60,000 nt of DNA, taken from contig NC_087062.1 in assembly GCF_963678635.1 (NCBI RefSeq), positions 94,961,845 to 95,021,844 of the forward strand, in the 5' to 3' direction. The notes under the pieces are model-generated. The model saw only the letters and a program-made list of their open reading frames with translations. It ran no database searches and was not told where the DNA came from. The stretch's first letter is position 1, and each line of letters begins with the position of its first letter. The position numbers were made by a program, and so were the translations under genes. This stretch comes from Symsagittifera roscoffensis (lineage: Eukaryota > Xenacoelomorpha > Acoela > Convolutidae). Of this stretch, positions 11,000 through 23,514 are shown in pieces.

Positions 11000-12452
11000 T
11001 AGATATAAGTCAATCCACAATTCTTGATGAAGAATTATCAATAAACAACATAATAAGCAATGAAAATAGAAACACTGACTACTTCACAAAAACACCATAT
11101 TTTAAACCAACGTTTAAAATATCACATTATAAGGAAAACAACAAAAGTTTCTAAAAATGTTTAATTTTCAACATTCTCAAATAACACAAAGAGAATTCGA
11201 CAAATTAGCCGAACTATTATTAAAATATCCAACAGTTTATGCAACATCAAAATTCGATGTTGGAAAATTTAGTTCAACACTACATTTACCTTTAAAACTT
11301 GACGCAGTTTTCAAAAAGCAAAGAGCAAGTGAAGTACCGATACATTTACAAGATAAAGTAAACAGACTACTTGACATTTTAGAACAATATGAAATTATAT
11401 CACCAGTAAACAAAGAAGAACAACCAAAAGGTAATACCTTTCTCAACCCAGTTATCATCTTAGCTAAAGGAGAATCACTAAAAATTGTTCTTGATGCTAG
11501 ATACCTCAATTCACTAAGTGACGAATCTAAATGTATGCACTATTCATATCTGCGGTTGTGAAATATTTACCATTTATTTTTGTTAGAATTACTTGAATAG
11601 ATTCAATGGGCCAATTACATTTAGATTCGTCACTTAGTGAATTGAGGTATCTAGCATCTAGAACAATTTTTAGTGATTCTCTTTTAGCTAAGATGATAAC
11701 TGGGTTGATAAAGGTATTACCTTTTGGTTGTTCTTCTTTGTTTACTGGTGATATAATTTCATACTGTTCTAAAATGTCAAGTAGTCTGTTTACTTTATCT
11801 TGTAAATATATCGGTACTTTACTTGCTCTTTGCTTTTTGAAAACTGCGTCAAGTTTTAAAGGTAAATGTAGTGGTGAACTAAATTTTCCAACATCAAATG
11901 CCACTAGATGAACAATCACGACTATTAACACAATTCGTTATTGGAAATCAACAATACGATTTCAAAAAATTATTCTATGGAATTTCCATAGGACCTGCAG
12001 CTTTTTCAGCTTTTATGAGTAAAATTTTTAGACCACTTATACTCAAAAAACATGCAATCACATACTTAGACGATGTTTTCAAGCAGTCACAAACGAAAGA
12101 CGAAATGTTTATACTTTTAGAACAATATCATCCAATACTCAAAAATGAAAACATGAAAGCAGCCCCAGACAAATCACAATTTTTCCTAACACGCGTAAAA
12201 CTTCTTGGCCACATTATCGAAAGAAACACTAAAACTCCATTGAAATCACGAATATTCGCGATTCAAAAACTTCAACCACCCACAAATAAAAATAAAATCC
12301 AAGAATTCCTTGGAATGTTAAATTTCCTAAGTAAATATGTATACAAAATGCAGTTATACTTAAAACCTTTCTATAACATCCTTAGACAGCAAAATAACTT
12401 CGAATGGACTACCGAACATCAAACAAGATTCGAAAAAATTGAAAATTGTTAA
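11000..12452 (+). pseudogene. Reverse transcriptase, interrupted by an inverted duplication
   Basis: The N-terminal fingers are read at 11157-11530 (LHLPLKLDAVFKKQRASEVP; GNTFLNPVIILAKGESLKIV; LDARYLNSL). The chain is then broken at about 11535 by an inverted stretch (see 11256-11895) and resumes at about 11898 with MPLDEQSRLLTQFVIG and YGISIGPAAFSAFMSKIF. The catalytic YLDD box is at 12063-12074, followed by LGHIIERN and the thumb with KIQEFLGMLNFLSKY. In the family this enzyme copies element RNA into cDNA. Here about 27 residues holding the first catalytic Asp region exist only in reverse orientation, so the protein is dead. Confidence 0.9.
11256..11895. repeat. 280 bp inverted duplication inside RT
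   Basis: The left arm 11256-11535 is RT coding sequence in the normal direction. The right arm 11616-11895 is its reverse complement with scattered mismatches. The 80 bp spacer 11536-11615 is the reverse complement of the RT segment that should follow the left arm. Normal-orientation RT resumes at 11896. The joins share two or three bases with the expected sequence (TA at the first, AAA at the second). The structure fits a template switch during cDNA synthesis. An RNA spanning it would fold into a long hairpin. Confidence 0.85.
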
Positions 12453-12895
12453 CAGAACAAATCTCAAACACAAACCCAGATCCAAATCAACCATTTTACG
12501 CAATGTGCGATGCTTCAAATTTTGGCATCGGCGCAGCCTTGCTACAATCACACAGTGGAACAAATAAAATGAATCTTATATCAGCAAATTCTCGCTTTTT
12601 TACACAAGCTGAACTACGACTCTCTACTCTCATGAGAGAATGCACAGCTATAATATACACATTTACCCAATATGAATTTCTAATACTTGGATTAAAACAT
12701 CCAATAGTTCTATTTACAGATCAAAAATCTATAATATTTCTTTTCACGCAGAAATCAAACCCAAACCATAGAGTTTACAGATTTCAATTAATTTTAACGA
12801 AAATCTCAAACTTACATATGGTTTGGACGGCAGGAAAAAATCTTTCACTACCAGATATATTAAGTAGAAATACACCACCTGAACTACTTAAATGA
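12446..12895 (+). pseudogene. RNase H domain of Pol
   Basis: The Ty3-type RNase H sequence MCDASNFGIGAALLQ places the first catalytic Asp at 12509. TLMRECTAIIY supplies the catalytic Glu, and LFTDQKSIIFLF the second Asp. The C-terminal part reads LHMVWTAGKNLSLPDILSR, the typical end of this domain in gypsy elements. The family role is removal of RNA from the RNA-cDNA hybrid. The frame differs from the preceding RT piece because of an indel near 12440 (IENC, then stop). Key residues are present, so this domain is less damaged than RT. Confidence 0.85.
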
Positions 12896-15126
12896 AAAAC
12901 TACAGTTGAAATACCACAAAATATTAAATTCTACCTTGCAAAAAAAGACACATCACCAAGATTAGAATGCAAATATGCAGTTAAAACTGATATAGATCAG
13001 TCACAAATAAATAACTTACAACATTTCCCACTCTATTTAGATTGTCAAAATAACCACTATGAAGTAGATCTATTAGGAAGTTCCACATTCAAACCAATTC
13101 CTTATTCACATTGGATAAAAAATAATACTCAACAAAAAACCATCAAACAACAACCACACAAAAAAGACACTTTTCCATTGAAAGAAAAAGAAAATTTAAC
13201 TGACACAATAAATTTATCAGGACCACCAATAATTGATTCAAAATACACAATAAATCAAGTTTTTGATCTTCATGATCCACTTGACACAATTCATTATCAA
13301 AAATAGAAATTGAAAATATTTTTCTACCACCAACAGAAAAAATTACATTACAGTTATTACAGAAATATCAAAACTTTGATCCCGTAATTCGCCAACTCAA
13401 ATCATGGCACAAGTATAAAACAAAACCAACAAAAGCTGTTACAGCAATATTAGGAAATAAAACACTCCTCCGATACTTTAGAAAATACAATAAAACAACT
13501 ATTAATGAAATTACAGACCTTTTAGAATACCAAACACCCGATTTTGAAGTACCCTGTCTCCCCCTCAGCATGATGCTGATAGCATTTAACATATCCCATA
13601 CACAAAATACAAAAAGATACTCAGGATCAGGACATATCCTGATTTTAAACAAAAAGTTTTTTTTCCAAATGCACCAATTTGGATTTAAGTATTATGCAAC
13701 GATTGCATAATATGTCAATTAAATAAACCTTATCCAAATCAAAGACAAATAGCAACAAAACATGATTTTAAAGGACAAAGTCTATATTTCAATCATAGAA
13801 TTTCTTTCGACACGAAAGGACCAATTTCACCATCCTCCGAAGAAAATTCTTACATTATGGTAATTAATGATGCATTTACACACTACGTAGCACTCAACCC
13901 AGTACCTCATTGTAATGCTTATTACGCATATACAACACTTTACGAACATTGGATAGCTAAATTTGGACTACCAGCAATACTAGTCACAGATAAGAGAACA
14001 GAATTCATTAACAACGAAATCATCACATTATGCCACCTGTATAATATTAAACATAAACTACGTACATCTCATGCACCTTGGAAAAATGGATTAGTCGAAG
14101 GTATGAACCGTTCAATACAAGAACATCTTAGATGCATCATTATTGGAAATGATACACGATATACTGAATGGATATACTGAAAATTACTCCCGTTATCCTA
14201 TAATTCACAAATCACAACAACTCTAGGAAGGTCACCATACGAAATGGTTTTTAATCAAAAGCCACGAAAACCAATCATGTTTACAGCAAATGCTCATAAA
14301 AATGCACAAGGTTATTGTCATCCAAACAAAGATTCAATTTGTTATAACCTACCCTTACACACACATGATGAAGATCACTTTCATTATCCACAAATTTTGA
14401 AATTAGCTTTCGGTACACATACAGAATGGATTTTAAAAAGAGATAAAAACACAATGAAATCTACCAAAAAATAACAAAGAAACAGTTACAAAGGCAAAAT
14501 TTAAATTACCAAATTAATTCGCGCTTCATGCCAGCCACAGACTTAAAAACTGGAACATTTGTTTTAATACCTAATTTTAATACTAAAAAAGGAATCTCCA
14601 AAAAATTACAGCCACTTCGAAAAAGACCCTAACAAATAATTGATAAACCAACTGAAGTAACATACAAACTTACTGAATTAAATAAAAAAGAAATCGTCCA
14701 ACACCGTAACAACTTATTATCTTATTACCCAAAAGAATACGCACTCCGCGAATTAACTTAATTATATTCTTTCACCGGGTTACCCACGAATAGAACAAAA
14801 TCAAAACGTTAATACCACAAAAAATACAAAAACAATTCAAATAACCCACGAATAGAACAAAATCAAAACGTAAATACCACAAAAAATACAAAAACAATTC
14901 AAAACAAAATGTAGACTCTCAAAGATCAAACACGCCAGAACCAAAAATACCTCAAAAAGAAAGAAAAAACAAAAAATTATTAGAAAAAATTTTACCACAG
15001 AATCAACAACAAAAATCTGAACATAGATAATCATCCAGTCTTAGAAGTCAACCACGGAAGAACTATAAGACATTCATCCCACAGTCTACATTATTAAATA
15101 AAGTTGAATTTCAGAAACAACCTTAA
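12896..15126 (+). pseudogene. Integrase and Pol C-terminus
   Basis: The N-terminal zinc-binding domain is represented by CNDCIICQLNKP near 13696. The catalytic core has Asp in ISFDTKG (13809), Asp in LVTDKRTEF (about 13986) and Glu in WKNGLVEGMNR (about 14098), forming D-D-E. The canonical Asn after the second Asp is Lys here, while element 2 keeps TDNG. The GPY/F module reads LRKRP then a stop in place of RKGPY (near 14620). The tail is Lys/Asn-rich and ends at 15126 with VEFQKQP in the matching frame. A 62 bp tandem duplication lies at about 14782-14905. The region is split by stops and shifts, including TGA after TEWIY near 14178. Confidence 0.88.
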
Positions 15127-15970
15127 TTTATAATCATCGTAAACATTCTTTTTAATCACTTTAGACCCTTACATTTCTGTAAAAATATGCTGAAAATAAT
15201 TTTGATCAATTCTAGTTCAAATTCAGACAATAGAAATTATTCAAATTGTCACCTTTATATATCTAACACAAAATTATTTAGCCGATAGAAATTAACCTCC
15301 AGGCATATCTATAACTATAACTACTCAACCTCCAGGTCAAAAATAAGCAACTTGCTAAAACTTGACAACTAAAATAAACACTACTTCAATATTATAACCC
15401 TCCCCTATCAGATTATGCAAAAAACAATAATATTTTCCCAACTCAGACCTCAAACGTCCCCCAACCAAAAATGGCAAATTAGCCTAAAGTAAAAAAGACC
15501 CATGATCATTGGCCTAAAGTACAAATATTCCAAAGATACCCCCATTTATCCAACAAATGAAAACAATACTATGAAGACCTCCCGAACACCTCAAAAATAA
15601 ACCCTCAACAATTTTCGGCAAAACTCAACCCACTTGTCAAAAAATCAATCAATAATCCGACCACACTTAAATTTCGCCTCAAAACATTTAAAAAAATTCG
15701 ACGAACGAATCATTTCTTAAATGCTTCTTTCCATAACTGTTGATCACATAAAACAAAAACTTCTAAACCTCTACACAAAATTTTTCAATCTATTTAAATT
15801 TTTGATATAATTTTTCATAGAAACTTTTGAATCTCTATTAAAGATTTCTATAATTTTTTGTATTCTTTTTAAAATTTTTTATTCCCTATTTGAATTATAT
15901 CTCCAATTCTCCCAAATCCTTGACCACATCTACAGGTACGAGTACGTATAATCTAATTAAATGGTACGAA
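15127..15970 (+). promoter_or_regulatory. Untranslated gap between pol and env
   Basis: No gene is seen. The stretch aligns with 51399-52242 of element 2. Within it, about 30 bases at CGACGAACGAATCATTTC (near 15699) are nearly unchanged between copies although neighbours differ, which suggests a functional site. A U/A-rich tract of about 150 bases follows, then ATGTTTTCAG|TCG at 15971-15983, which combines the env start with a nematode-type 3' splice site. In many retroelements env is made from a spliced RNA. A donor-like GTAAGA sits in each leader. Confidence 0.5.
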
Positions 15971-18900
15971 ATGTTTTCAGTCGAACAGATATTTTTTTTA
16001 TTCATATTTTTCCTCACATTTTTAATCTTCGTCATCATGACAATGTGCAAATGTATAAAAAAGGCAATAGTCACCTATGCCCTAGCAACTATTCTCTTGA
16101 TACTTTTTTTTGAAGAATATTATAATATACACAAATTTTCCAAAAAAAATTAAAATTCAGATACCTTTCCAAAATTGCTAATCAACCACCACCAAACCAG
16201 CCCCAATCGACTACATCCCAAGAAAGTCCAATAACACCTCCTACTACAAACAAACCCCAACCATCAACACGCATTTCTTTGAAGAACGACACGCACAATT
16301 AACTGAACCACTAGAACCAGGTAATCGCCTAGCATCTTTAAGTGAACCAACATATAACTTATATCCCACCTTGCAACAAGATCTCAATCGAGTCAGACAC
16401 ATTAGCCAAAATCAAAATACATTTGAAATACATAGACAAAATACACATCCGCGAAGAAACAGAAATTTTCAAACCCCCAGAGTACATTTTAATATACCCC
16501 AATCACCAAGACCAACTACCTCAGAACTTTCAAGCAGTACATTACCAGTAACTCCCACACTTCTTTCACAACATAGCACCTCAAATATTCCCTCAGACTA
16601 CCTAGGTTCAACCCCAACATCACAACAAATCCGAGAAAACCCTTTTAATCCCCCAGAGACCACCGAACGACCACCATATTGGACAACACACTCATATACT
16701 CAAGGTGAACCGAATATAGTAAACGAACCAATAGATATTCCTTCTGATACAACGCTATCATCATTGCCAGGAACACTTTCACTCCCATCAACACCCTCTT
16801 TAAGTCAAATATCACCAACACTCTTCCATCTAAATTTTCCCACTAATCTCGACGCTAGATACCAAGAACAATCATCAACAAACACCCCACTACGATTAGA
16901 CTGGAATACATTCGTAGCACCTCCCCCATTATTTGGACAACATCAAGAAATCAGCCGCCTCCACAATTGGGCACTAAGTAGATTACAGTATAGACAAGAT
17001 ATTCACAAAGATATTCAAGAACACAACATTCAAATACTCCAACAAAATAGTCTCCAATTAAAATTTGAAATCACAGTCAGACTTAAAAGTTTTGTTTAAC
17101 ACCCCTTTCCCTTGAGCCCACCAAATATTACAGCTCAATTACTACCTCCCCCATTTATGACAAATGAAGTTATATATAATTACGATAGATATACCAAAAA
17201 TAAATTGGATATATTACCTTTTACAACCCATACTCAGGAGTATCATACACATGTATATTTTAAAAGTATTCACATTTCAACACCTACTTTTTTCTAATTT
17301 TTTCCGAACAACATACAAATCCATCTCCTCGCACAGGACTTCAGGATTTGTTAGTAACACACTATGATTGTGAAGAAAACGAACAGAAAACACTACACAA
17401 ATACGCTATAAATCAAGTCACACAATGCGAATCCGAACCACAAGCCATAGAAACAACAAATATAGTAGCCACAATTTACTCAAAAGCTCGATCAACAACA
17501 TTAACAGGATACAAGTTTACAGCAACATTTTCCGAAAAGAAAGTACATTGCTCGCAAGTCTCAAACGGAAATAAAAACCGACTAGACCACGAATCTTTCT
17601 ATCAAAGTAATATAGAAAGATTACTACATTTTAGCCCTCAAGACTGTAAGAATGAACTTAGACGATTAAAATTAACACAAAACAAAGGAATGAATAGAAA
17701 ACTTGTAAATTTTCAAGTTTTCTCAGACTTAGCACATCAAGCAGAACTTGAAAAACATCAAGGTCACATTAGACTAGACAAAAATTTCCCCTTTCATGGA
17801 ACACACGGAAGATTGACATACGATCTACATAATAAACACTGGATACCACATATAGGTATCAATAATCCCTCAAATTGCAAAGCAGATACAAAAAATAAAG
17901 GATACCAAGAAATAATATTTTTTTACTGGAAAATCCAACTTGAAAAAGTACAACAAACGCGAGATTTAAAAGACGGCACAATTTTTTACCAAGGCATTCG
18001 ACTTCCTTGCAAAAATGACCAAGGATATTGCGATCCTACAACACGCACACAAGCAACCATTGTATGGTTTCCTGAAGAAACCTGCACAGTTTTCCAAGTC
18101 GCAAGAATACATGCTAGATTGATTAAATTTCACCAAAAATATTTTATTGAATCAATCCCGTTTGAAGAAGTCAATCCTGATCAAATTAGAAATAATAACA
18201 ACAAATTTAGAAAATTCCACAATATAGAAAATAAACTAACACGATTTCAAATATACCCAGAAACAGAACTAGCATGTAAATATAAAAAACCAATTTACAA
18301 GTCACAGTACTCAGAAATCCTTGTCGAATACGAACACGGTTTCGACATGAATACAGGACATCTAATTGTAGACCCTATGGCCACATCTCATTCACTTACC
18401 GATGGAAACCCTTATGTTTCAGTAAAATTTCAGAAAAACATAGGAAGAATAGGTGGAAAATTAAAACCACAAGACGCCGATAGAACACAGTTACAAGAAC
18501 TATCGCTCTAAACCGCACATATTTTGGCGCAATTCACAATGATATACATTTAGACATGAAACTAGATTACACAATAAGCAAAATTTTTCAAGAAATGTCA
18601 CTCTCAGAATTAGAAACACTACATCAATTATGTGAACTTGAAAGAACACAAATTCTACAGTCACTAGCACTAGCAGTTCTCAAAATATCATATGCAGGAT
18701 ATTTGTTATCTGGAAATAGATCAAATTCTATTGATTATGAATGAAATTTTTTATGGTATTACACTTGTACTAAAAAAGTATCACTTTTATACGTTTTTGA
18801 GGATAAAAGATGTTACAAAAGAATCCCCATATTCTACAAAAATAAAGTATATTTTGTTGATACACTCTCAAGACGAACATATTGTTGAAATACAACAGTG

Positions 18901-19572
18901 CCATGTGGATCAGAAAACAGCCACAACGTTGTACAATTAAATCCCGACGAAGATAAATACTCTATTAACACCATACCCAACATTAATGCCACCAATAAAA
19001 AAGTTTTCACCTGAAAGCATTCGAGCTATAGCTCGCAATCCAAATATTGATTTACAATCGGTCGGTATTTATGCAAAATCGGATATACAATATCACATTC
19101 GTACACAACAATTTCAAGAACTACTTACAAAAATGGACACGATACAACGACAATCATTATCCAACATTTACGAAAACTTGCAGAAACAGCAGGATTTTCA
19201 GATATTTACGCACAAGATTACAGCGGATATTTCCAAGACATTAAAGATTACATTTACCTAAATGGTGAAAAATATCGACCACAAGATATATCACCAATCA
19301 AAATTTTTAGTCTTTTAAATCTCAAAAACGAAGTTTTAGCTTTTCTAGGATGGCCATATTACATCTTAGAAAGATTGACTATCTTATACGCAATGTTTAA
19401 TTTTATTGGATTTCTTTTCTCATTACTAAAAGGAATCTATAACCCATGTGCAATACATACACAAGAAAACCGACAAACCAGCGTTGTCGGTTTGTCGGTT
19501 TTCTTCGCAGGATTTTTTGGAATATTTTCATCATCAATAAATAAAATCCTCCTAGATGCACAAATAAATCCT
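15971..19572 (+). pseudogene. env-like polyprotein, tandem copy 1
   Basis: From ATG 15971 the frame has two hydrophobic segments (about residues 5-28 and 35-48) separated by CKCIKK. A Pro/Ser/Thr-rich region of about 300 residues follows (HVHFNIPQSP-like text, 16371-17099), then a Cys-rich ectodomain at 17348-18511 beginning LVTHYDCEENEQ, with YWKIQLEKVQ, GIRLPCKNDQGYC and WFPEETC. A second ectodomain part (18556-19260) holds CELERTQILQ and DKRCYKRIP. The membrane anchor is ILYAMFNFIGFLFSLLKGIY (19382-19441). Spacing of YDC, GyC and W...C motifs recalls the gB-like class III glycoproteins of chuviruses and animal Errantivirus-like elements (inference). Stops include TAA at 17097; frameshifts lie near 17290 and 18512. 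A palindrome at 19465-19503 is private to this copy. Confidence 0.7.
19465..19503. repeat. Perfect 15 bp inverted repeat inside env copy 1
   Basis: The arm GAAAACCGACAAACC (19465-19479) is exactly complementary to 19489-19503 across a 9-base loop. Env copy 2 (near 23107) and element 2 lack the second arm and read TAGCACGCATTTTAT or similar instead, so the palindrome was created in copy 1 after the env duplication. It looks like a short foldback template switch. Confidence 0.9.
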
Positions 19573-19622
19573 TGACCACATCTACAGGTACGAGTACGTA
19601 TAATCTAATTAAATGGTACGAA

Positions 19623-22600
19623 ATGTTTTCAGTCGAACAGATATTTTTTTTATTCATATTTTTCCTCACATTTTTAATCTTCGTCATCATGACAATGTGC
19701 AAATGTATAAAAAAGGCAATAGTCACCTTTGCCCTAGCAACTATTCTCTTGATACTTTTTTTTGAAGAATATTATAATATACACAAATTTTCCAAAAAAA
19801 ATTAAAATTCAGATACCTTTCCAAAATTGCTAATCAACCACCACCAAACCAGCCCCAATCGACTACATCCCAAGAAAGTCCAATAACACCTCCTACTACA
19901 AACAAACCCCAACCATCAACACGCATTTCTTTGAAGAACGACATGCACAATTAACTGAACCACTAGAACCAGGTAATCGCCTAGCATCTTTAAGTGAACC
20001 AACATATAACTTATATCCCACCTTGCAACAAGATCTCAATCGAGTCAGACACATTAGCCAAAATCAAAATACATTTGAAATACATAGACAAAATACACAT
20101 CCGCGAAGAAACAGAAATTTTCAAACCCCCAGAGTACATTTTAATATACCCCAATCACCAAGACCAACTACCTCAGAACTTTCAAGCAGTACATTACCAG
20201 AAACTCCCACACTTTTTTCACAACATAGCACCTCAAATATTCCCTCAGACTACCTAGGTTCAACCCCAACATCACAACAAATCCGAGAAAACCCTTTTAA
20301 TCCCCCAGAGACCACCGAACGACCACCATATTGGACAACACACTCATATACTCAAGGTGAACCGAATATAGTAAACAAACCAATAGATATTCCTATCGCT
20401 ATCATCATTGCCAGGAACACTTTCGCTCCCATCAACACCCTCTTTAAGTCAAATATCACCAACACTCTTCCCTCTAAATTTTCCCACTAATCTCGACGCT
20501 AGATACCAAGAACAATCATCAACAAACACCCCACTACGATTAGACTGGAATACATTCGTAGCACCTCCCCCATTATTTGGACAACATCAAGAAATCAGCC
20601 GCCTCCACAATTGGGCACTAAGTAGATTACAGTATAGACAAGATATTCACAAAGATATTCAAGAACACAACATTCAAATACTCCAACAAAATAGTCTCCA
20701 ATTAAAATTTGAAATCACAATCAGACTTAAAAGTTTTGTTCAACACCCCTTTCCCTTGAGCCCACCAAATATAACAGCTCAATCACTACCTCCCCCATTT
20801 ATGACAAATGAAGTTATATATAATTACGATAGATATACCAAAAATAAATTGGATATATTACCTTTTACAACCCATACTCAGGAGTATCATACACATGTAT
20901 TTTTTAAAAGTATTCACATTTCAACACCTACTTTTTTCTAATTTTTTCCGAACAACATACAAATCCATCTCCTCGCACAGGACCTCGGGATTTGTTAGTA
21001 ACACACTATGATTGTGAAGAAAACGAACAAAAAACACTACACAAATACGCTATAAATCAAGTCACACAATGCGAATCCGAACCACAAGCCATAGAAACAA
21101 CAAATATAGTAGCCACACTTTACTCAAAAGCTCGATCAACAACATTAACAGGATACAAGTTTACAGCAACATTTTCCGAAAAGAAAGTACATTGCTCGCA
21201 AGTCTCAAACGGAAATAAAAACCGACTAGACCACGAATCTTTCTATCAAAATAATACAGAAAGATTACTACATTTTAGCCCTCAAGACTGTAAGAATGAA
21301 CTTAGACGATTAAAATTAACACAAAACAAAGGAATGAATAGAAAACTTGTAAATTTTCAAGTTTTCTCAGACTTAGCACATCAAGCAGAACTTGAAAAAC
21401 ATCAAGGTCACATTAGACTAGACAAAAATTTCCCCTTTCATGGACCACACGGAAGATTGACATACGATCTACATAATAAACACTGGATACCACATACAGG
21501 TATAAATAATCCCTCAAATTGCAAAGCAGATACAAAAAATAAAGGATACCAAGAAATAATATTTTTTTACTGGAAAATCCAACTTGAAAAAGTACAACAA
21601 ACGCGAGATTTAAAAGACGACACAATTTTTTACCAAGGCATTCGACTTCCTTGCAAAAATGACCAAGGATACTGCGATCCTACAACACGCACACAAGCAA
21701 CCATTGTATGGTTTCCTGAAGAAACCTGCACAGTTTTCCAAGTCGCAAGAATACATGCTAGATTGATTAAATTTCACCAAAAATATTTTATTGAATCAAT
21801 CCCGTTTGAAGAAGTCAATCCTGATCAAATTAGAAATAATAACAACAAATTAAAAAAATTCCACAATATAGAAAATAAACTAACACGATTTCAAATATAC
21901 CCAGAAACAGAACTAGCATGTAAATATAAAAAACCAATTTACAAGACACAGTACTCAGAAATCCTTGTCGAATACGAACACTGTTTCGACATGAATACAG
22001 GACATCTAATTGTAGACCCTATGGCCACATCTCATTCACTTACCGATGGACACCCTTATGTTTCAGTAAAATTTCAGAAAAACATAGGAAGAATAGGTGG
22101 AAAATTAAAACCACAAGACGCCGATAGAACACAGTTACAAGAACTATCGCTCTAAACCGCACATATTTTGGCGCAATTCACAATGATATACATTTAGACA
22201 TGAAACTAGATTACACAATAAGCAAAATTTTTCAAGAAATGTCACTCTCAGAATTAGAAACACTACATCAGTTATGTGAACTTGAAAGAACACAAATTCT
22301 ACAGTCACTAGCACTAGCAGTTCTCAAAATATCATATGCAGGATATTTGTTATCCGGAAATAGATCAAATTCTATTGATTATGAATGAAATTTTTTATGG
22401 TATTACACTTGTACTAAAAAAGTATCACCTTTATACGTTTTTGAGGATAAAAGATGTTACAAAAGAATCCCCATATTCTACAAAAATAAAGTATATTTTG
22501 TTGATACACTCTCAAGACGAACATATTGTTGAAATACAACAGTGCCATGTGGATCAGAAAACAGCCACAACGTTGTACAATTAAATCCCGACGAAGATAA

Positions 22601-23514
22601 ATACTCTATTAACACCATACCCAACATTAATGCCACCAATAAAAAAGTTTTCACCTGAAAGCATTCGAGCTATAGCTCGCAATCCAAATATTGATTTACA
22701 ATCGGTCGGTATTTATGCAAAATCGGATATACAATATCACATTCGTACACAACAATTTCAAGAACTACTTACAAAAATGGACACGATACAACGACAATCA
22801 TTATCCAACATTTACGAAAACTTGCAGAAACAGCAGGATTTTCAGATATTTACGCACAAGATTACAGCGGATATTTCCAAGACATTAAAGATTACATTTA
22901 CCTAAATGGTGAAAAATATCGACCACAAGATATATCACCAATCAAATTTTTAGTTTTTTAAATCTCAAAAACGAAGTTTTAGCTTTTCTAGGATGGCCAT
23001 ATTACATCTTAGAAAGATTGACTATCTTATACGCAATGTTTAATTTTATTGGATTTCTTTTCTCATTACTAAAAGGAATCTATAACCCATGTGCAATACA
23101 TACACAAGAAAACCGACAAACCAGCGTAGCACGCATTTTATTCGCAGGATTTTTTGGAATATTTTCATCATCAAAAAATAAAATCCTCCTAGATGCACAA
23201 ATAAAGAATATAATACAAAACTATCAACAAATCCCAACACATACGATGATTTAAATAATAATTCAAATGCATTACCTACGACACCCCATTTGCCAAATCT
23301 ACATCTTGATCATCCATTATCTTTAGTCTCACGAAGTTTTCAAAACTTAGCAATCACAAACCCCCCAAACTTAAGACCCAGCCACATAGAAAGCCCCATC
23401 CAACATATAGAGACACAACACCCTCCAATTGACGATACATACGAACAAATCATTGAACAGCCCCATACCACCACTTTTCAGTCTCAAAACAATCATTTTT
23501 TTAGCCAACGATGA
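19623..23514 (+). pseudogene. env-like polyprotein, tandem copy 2
   Basis: This has the same organisation as env copy 1: ATG 19623, two N-terminal hydrophobic segments, Pro/Ser/Thr-rich part, Cys-rich ectodomain (20992-22155 and 22200-22905), and anchor FNFIGFLFSLLKGIY (about 23040-23085). It alone keeps the C-terminal tail (23206-23514), rich in Pro, Ser and Thr, with YEQIIEQPHTTTFQSQ, ending at TGA 23512. The TAA seen at 17097 in copy 1 is CAA here. An 8-base deletion near 20394 (CCTATCGCTATC) breaks the Pro/Ser/Thr part. Frameshifts near 20940, 22155 and 23254 are shared with, or similar to, those in copy 1. A membrane fusion glycoprotein role is inferred from layout. Confidence 0.7.

Larger units (their letters stand above)
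15914..23217 (+). repeat. Tandem duplication of env (unit about 3.65 kb)
   Basis: AAATCCTTGACCACATCTAC occurs at 15914 and 19566, an offset of 3652. The two units are nearly identical across env. Unit 1 runs to GATGCACAAATAAAT and passes straight into the second AAATCC; unit 2 runs past GATGCACAAATAAAG into the env tail. The join shares AAAT with both parents, so it looks like a microhomology-mediated or RT-slippage duplication. The small number of differences between units says the event is much younger than the split between elements 1 and 2. Confidence 0.92.

Noticed and set aside
11527-11931. Minus-strand RT-like gene
   Set aside because: It is the inverted duplication of the plus-strand RT and has no separate gene context.
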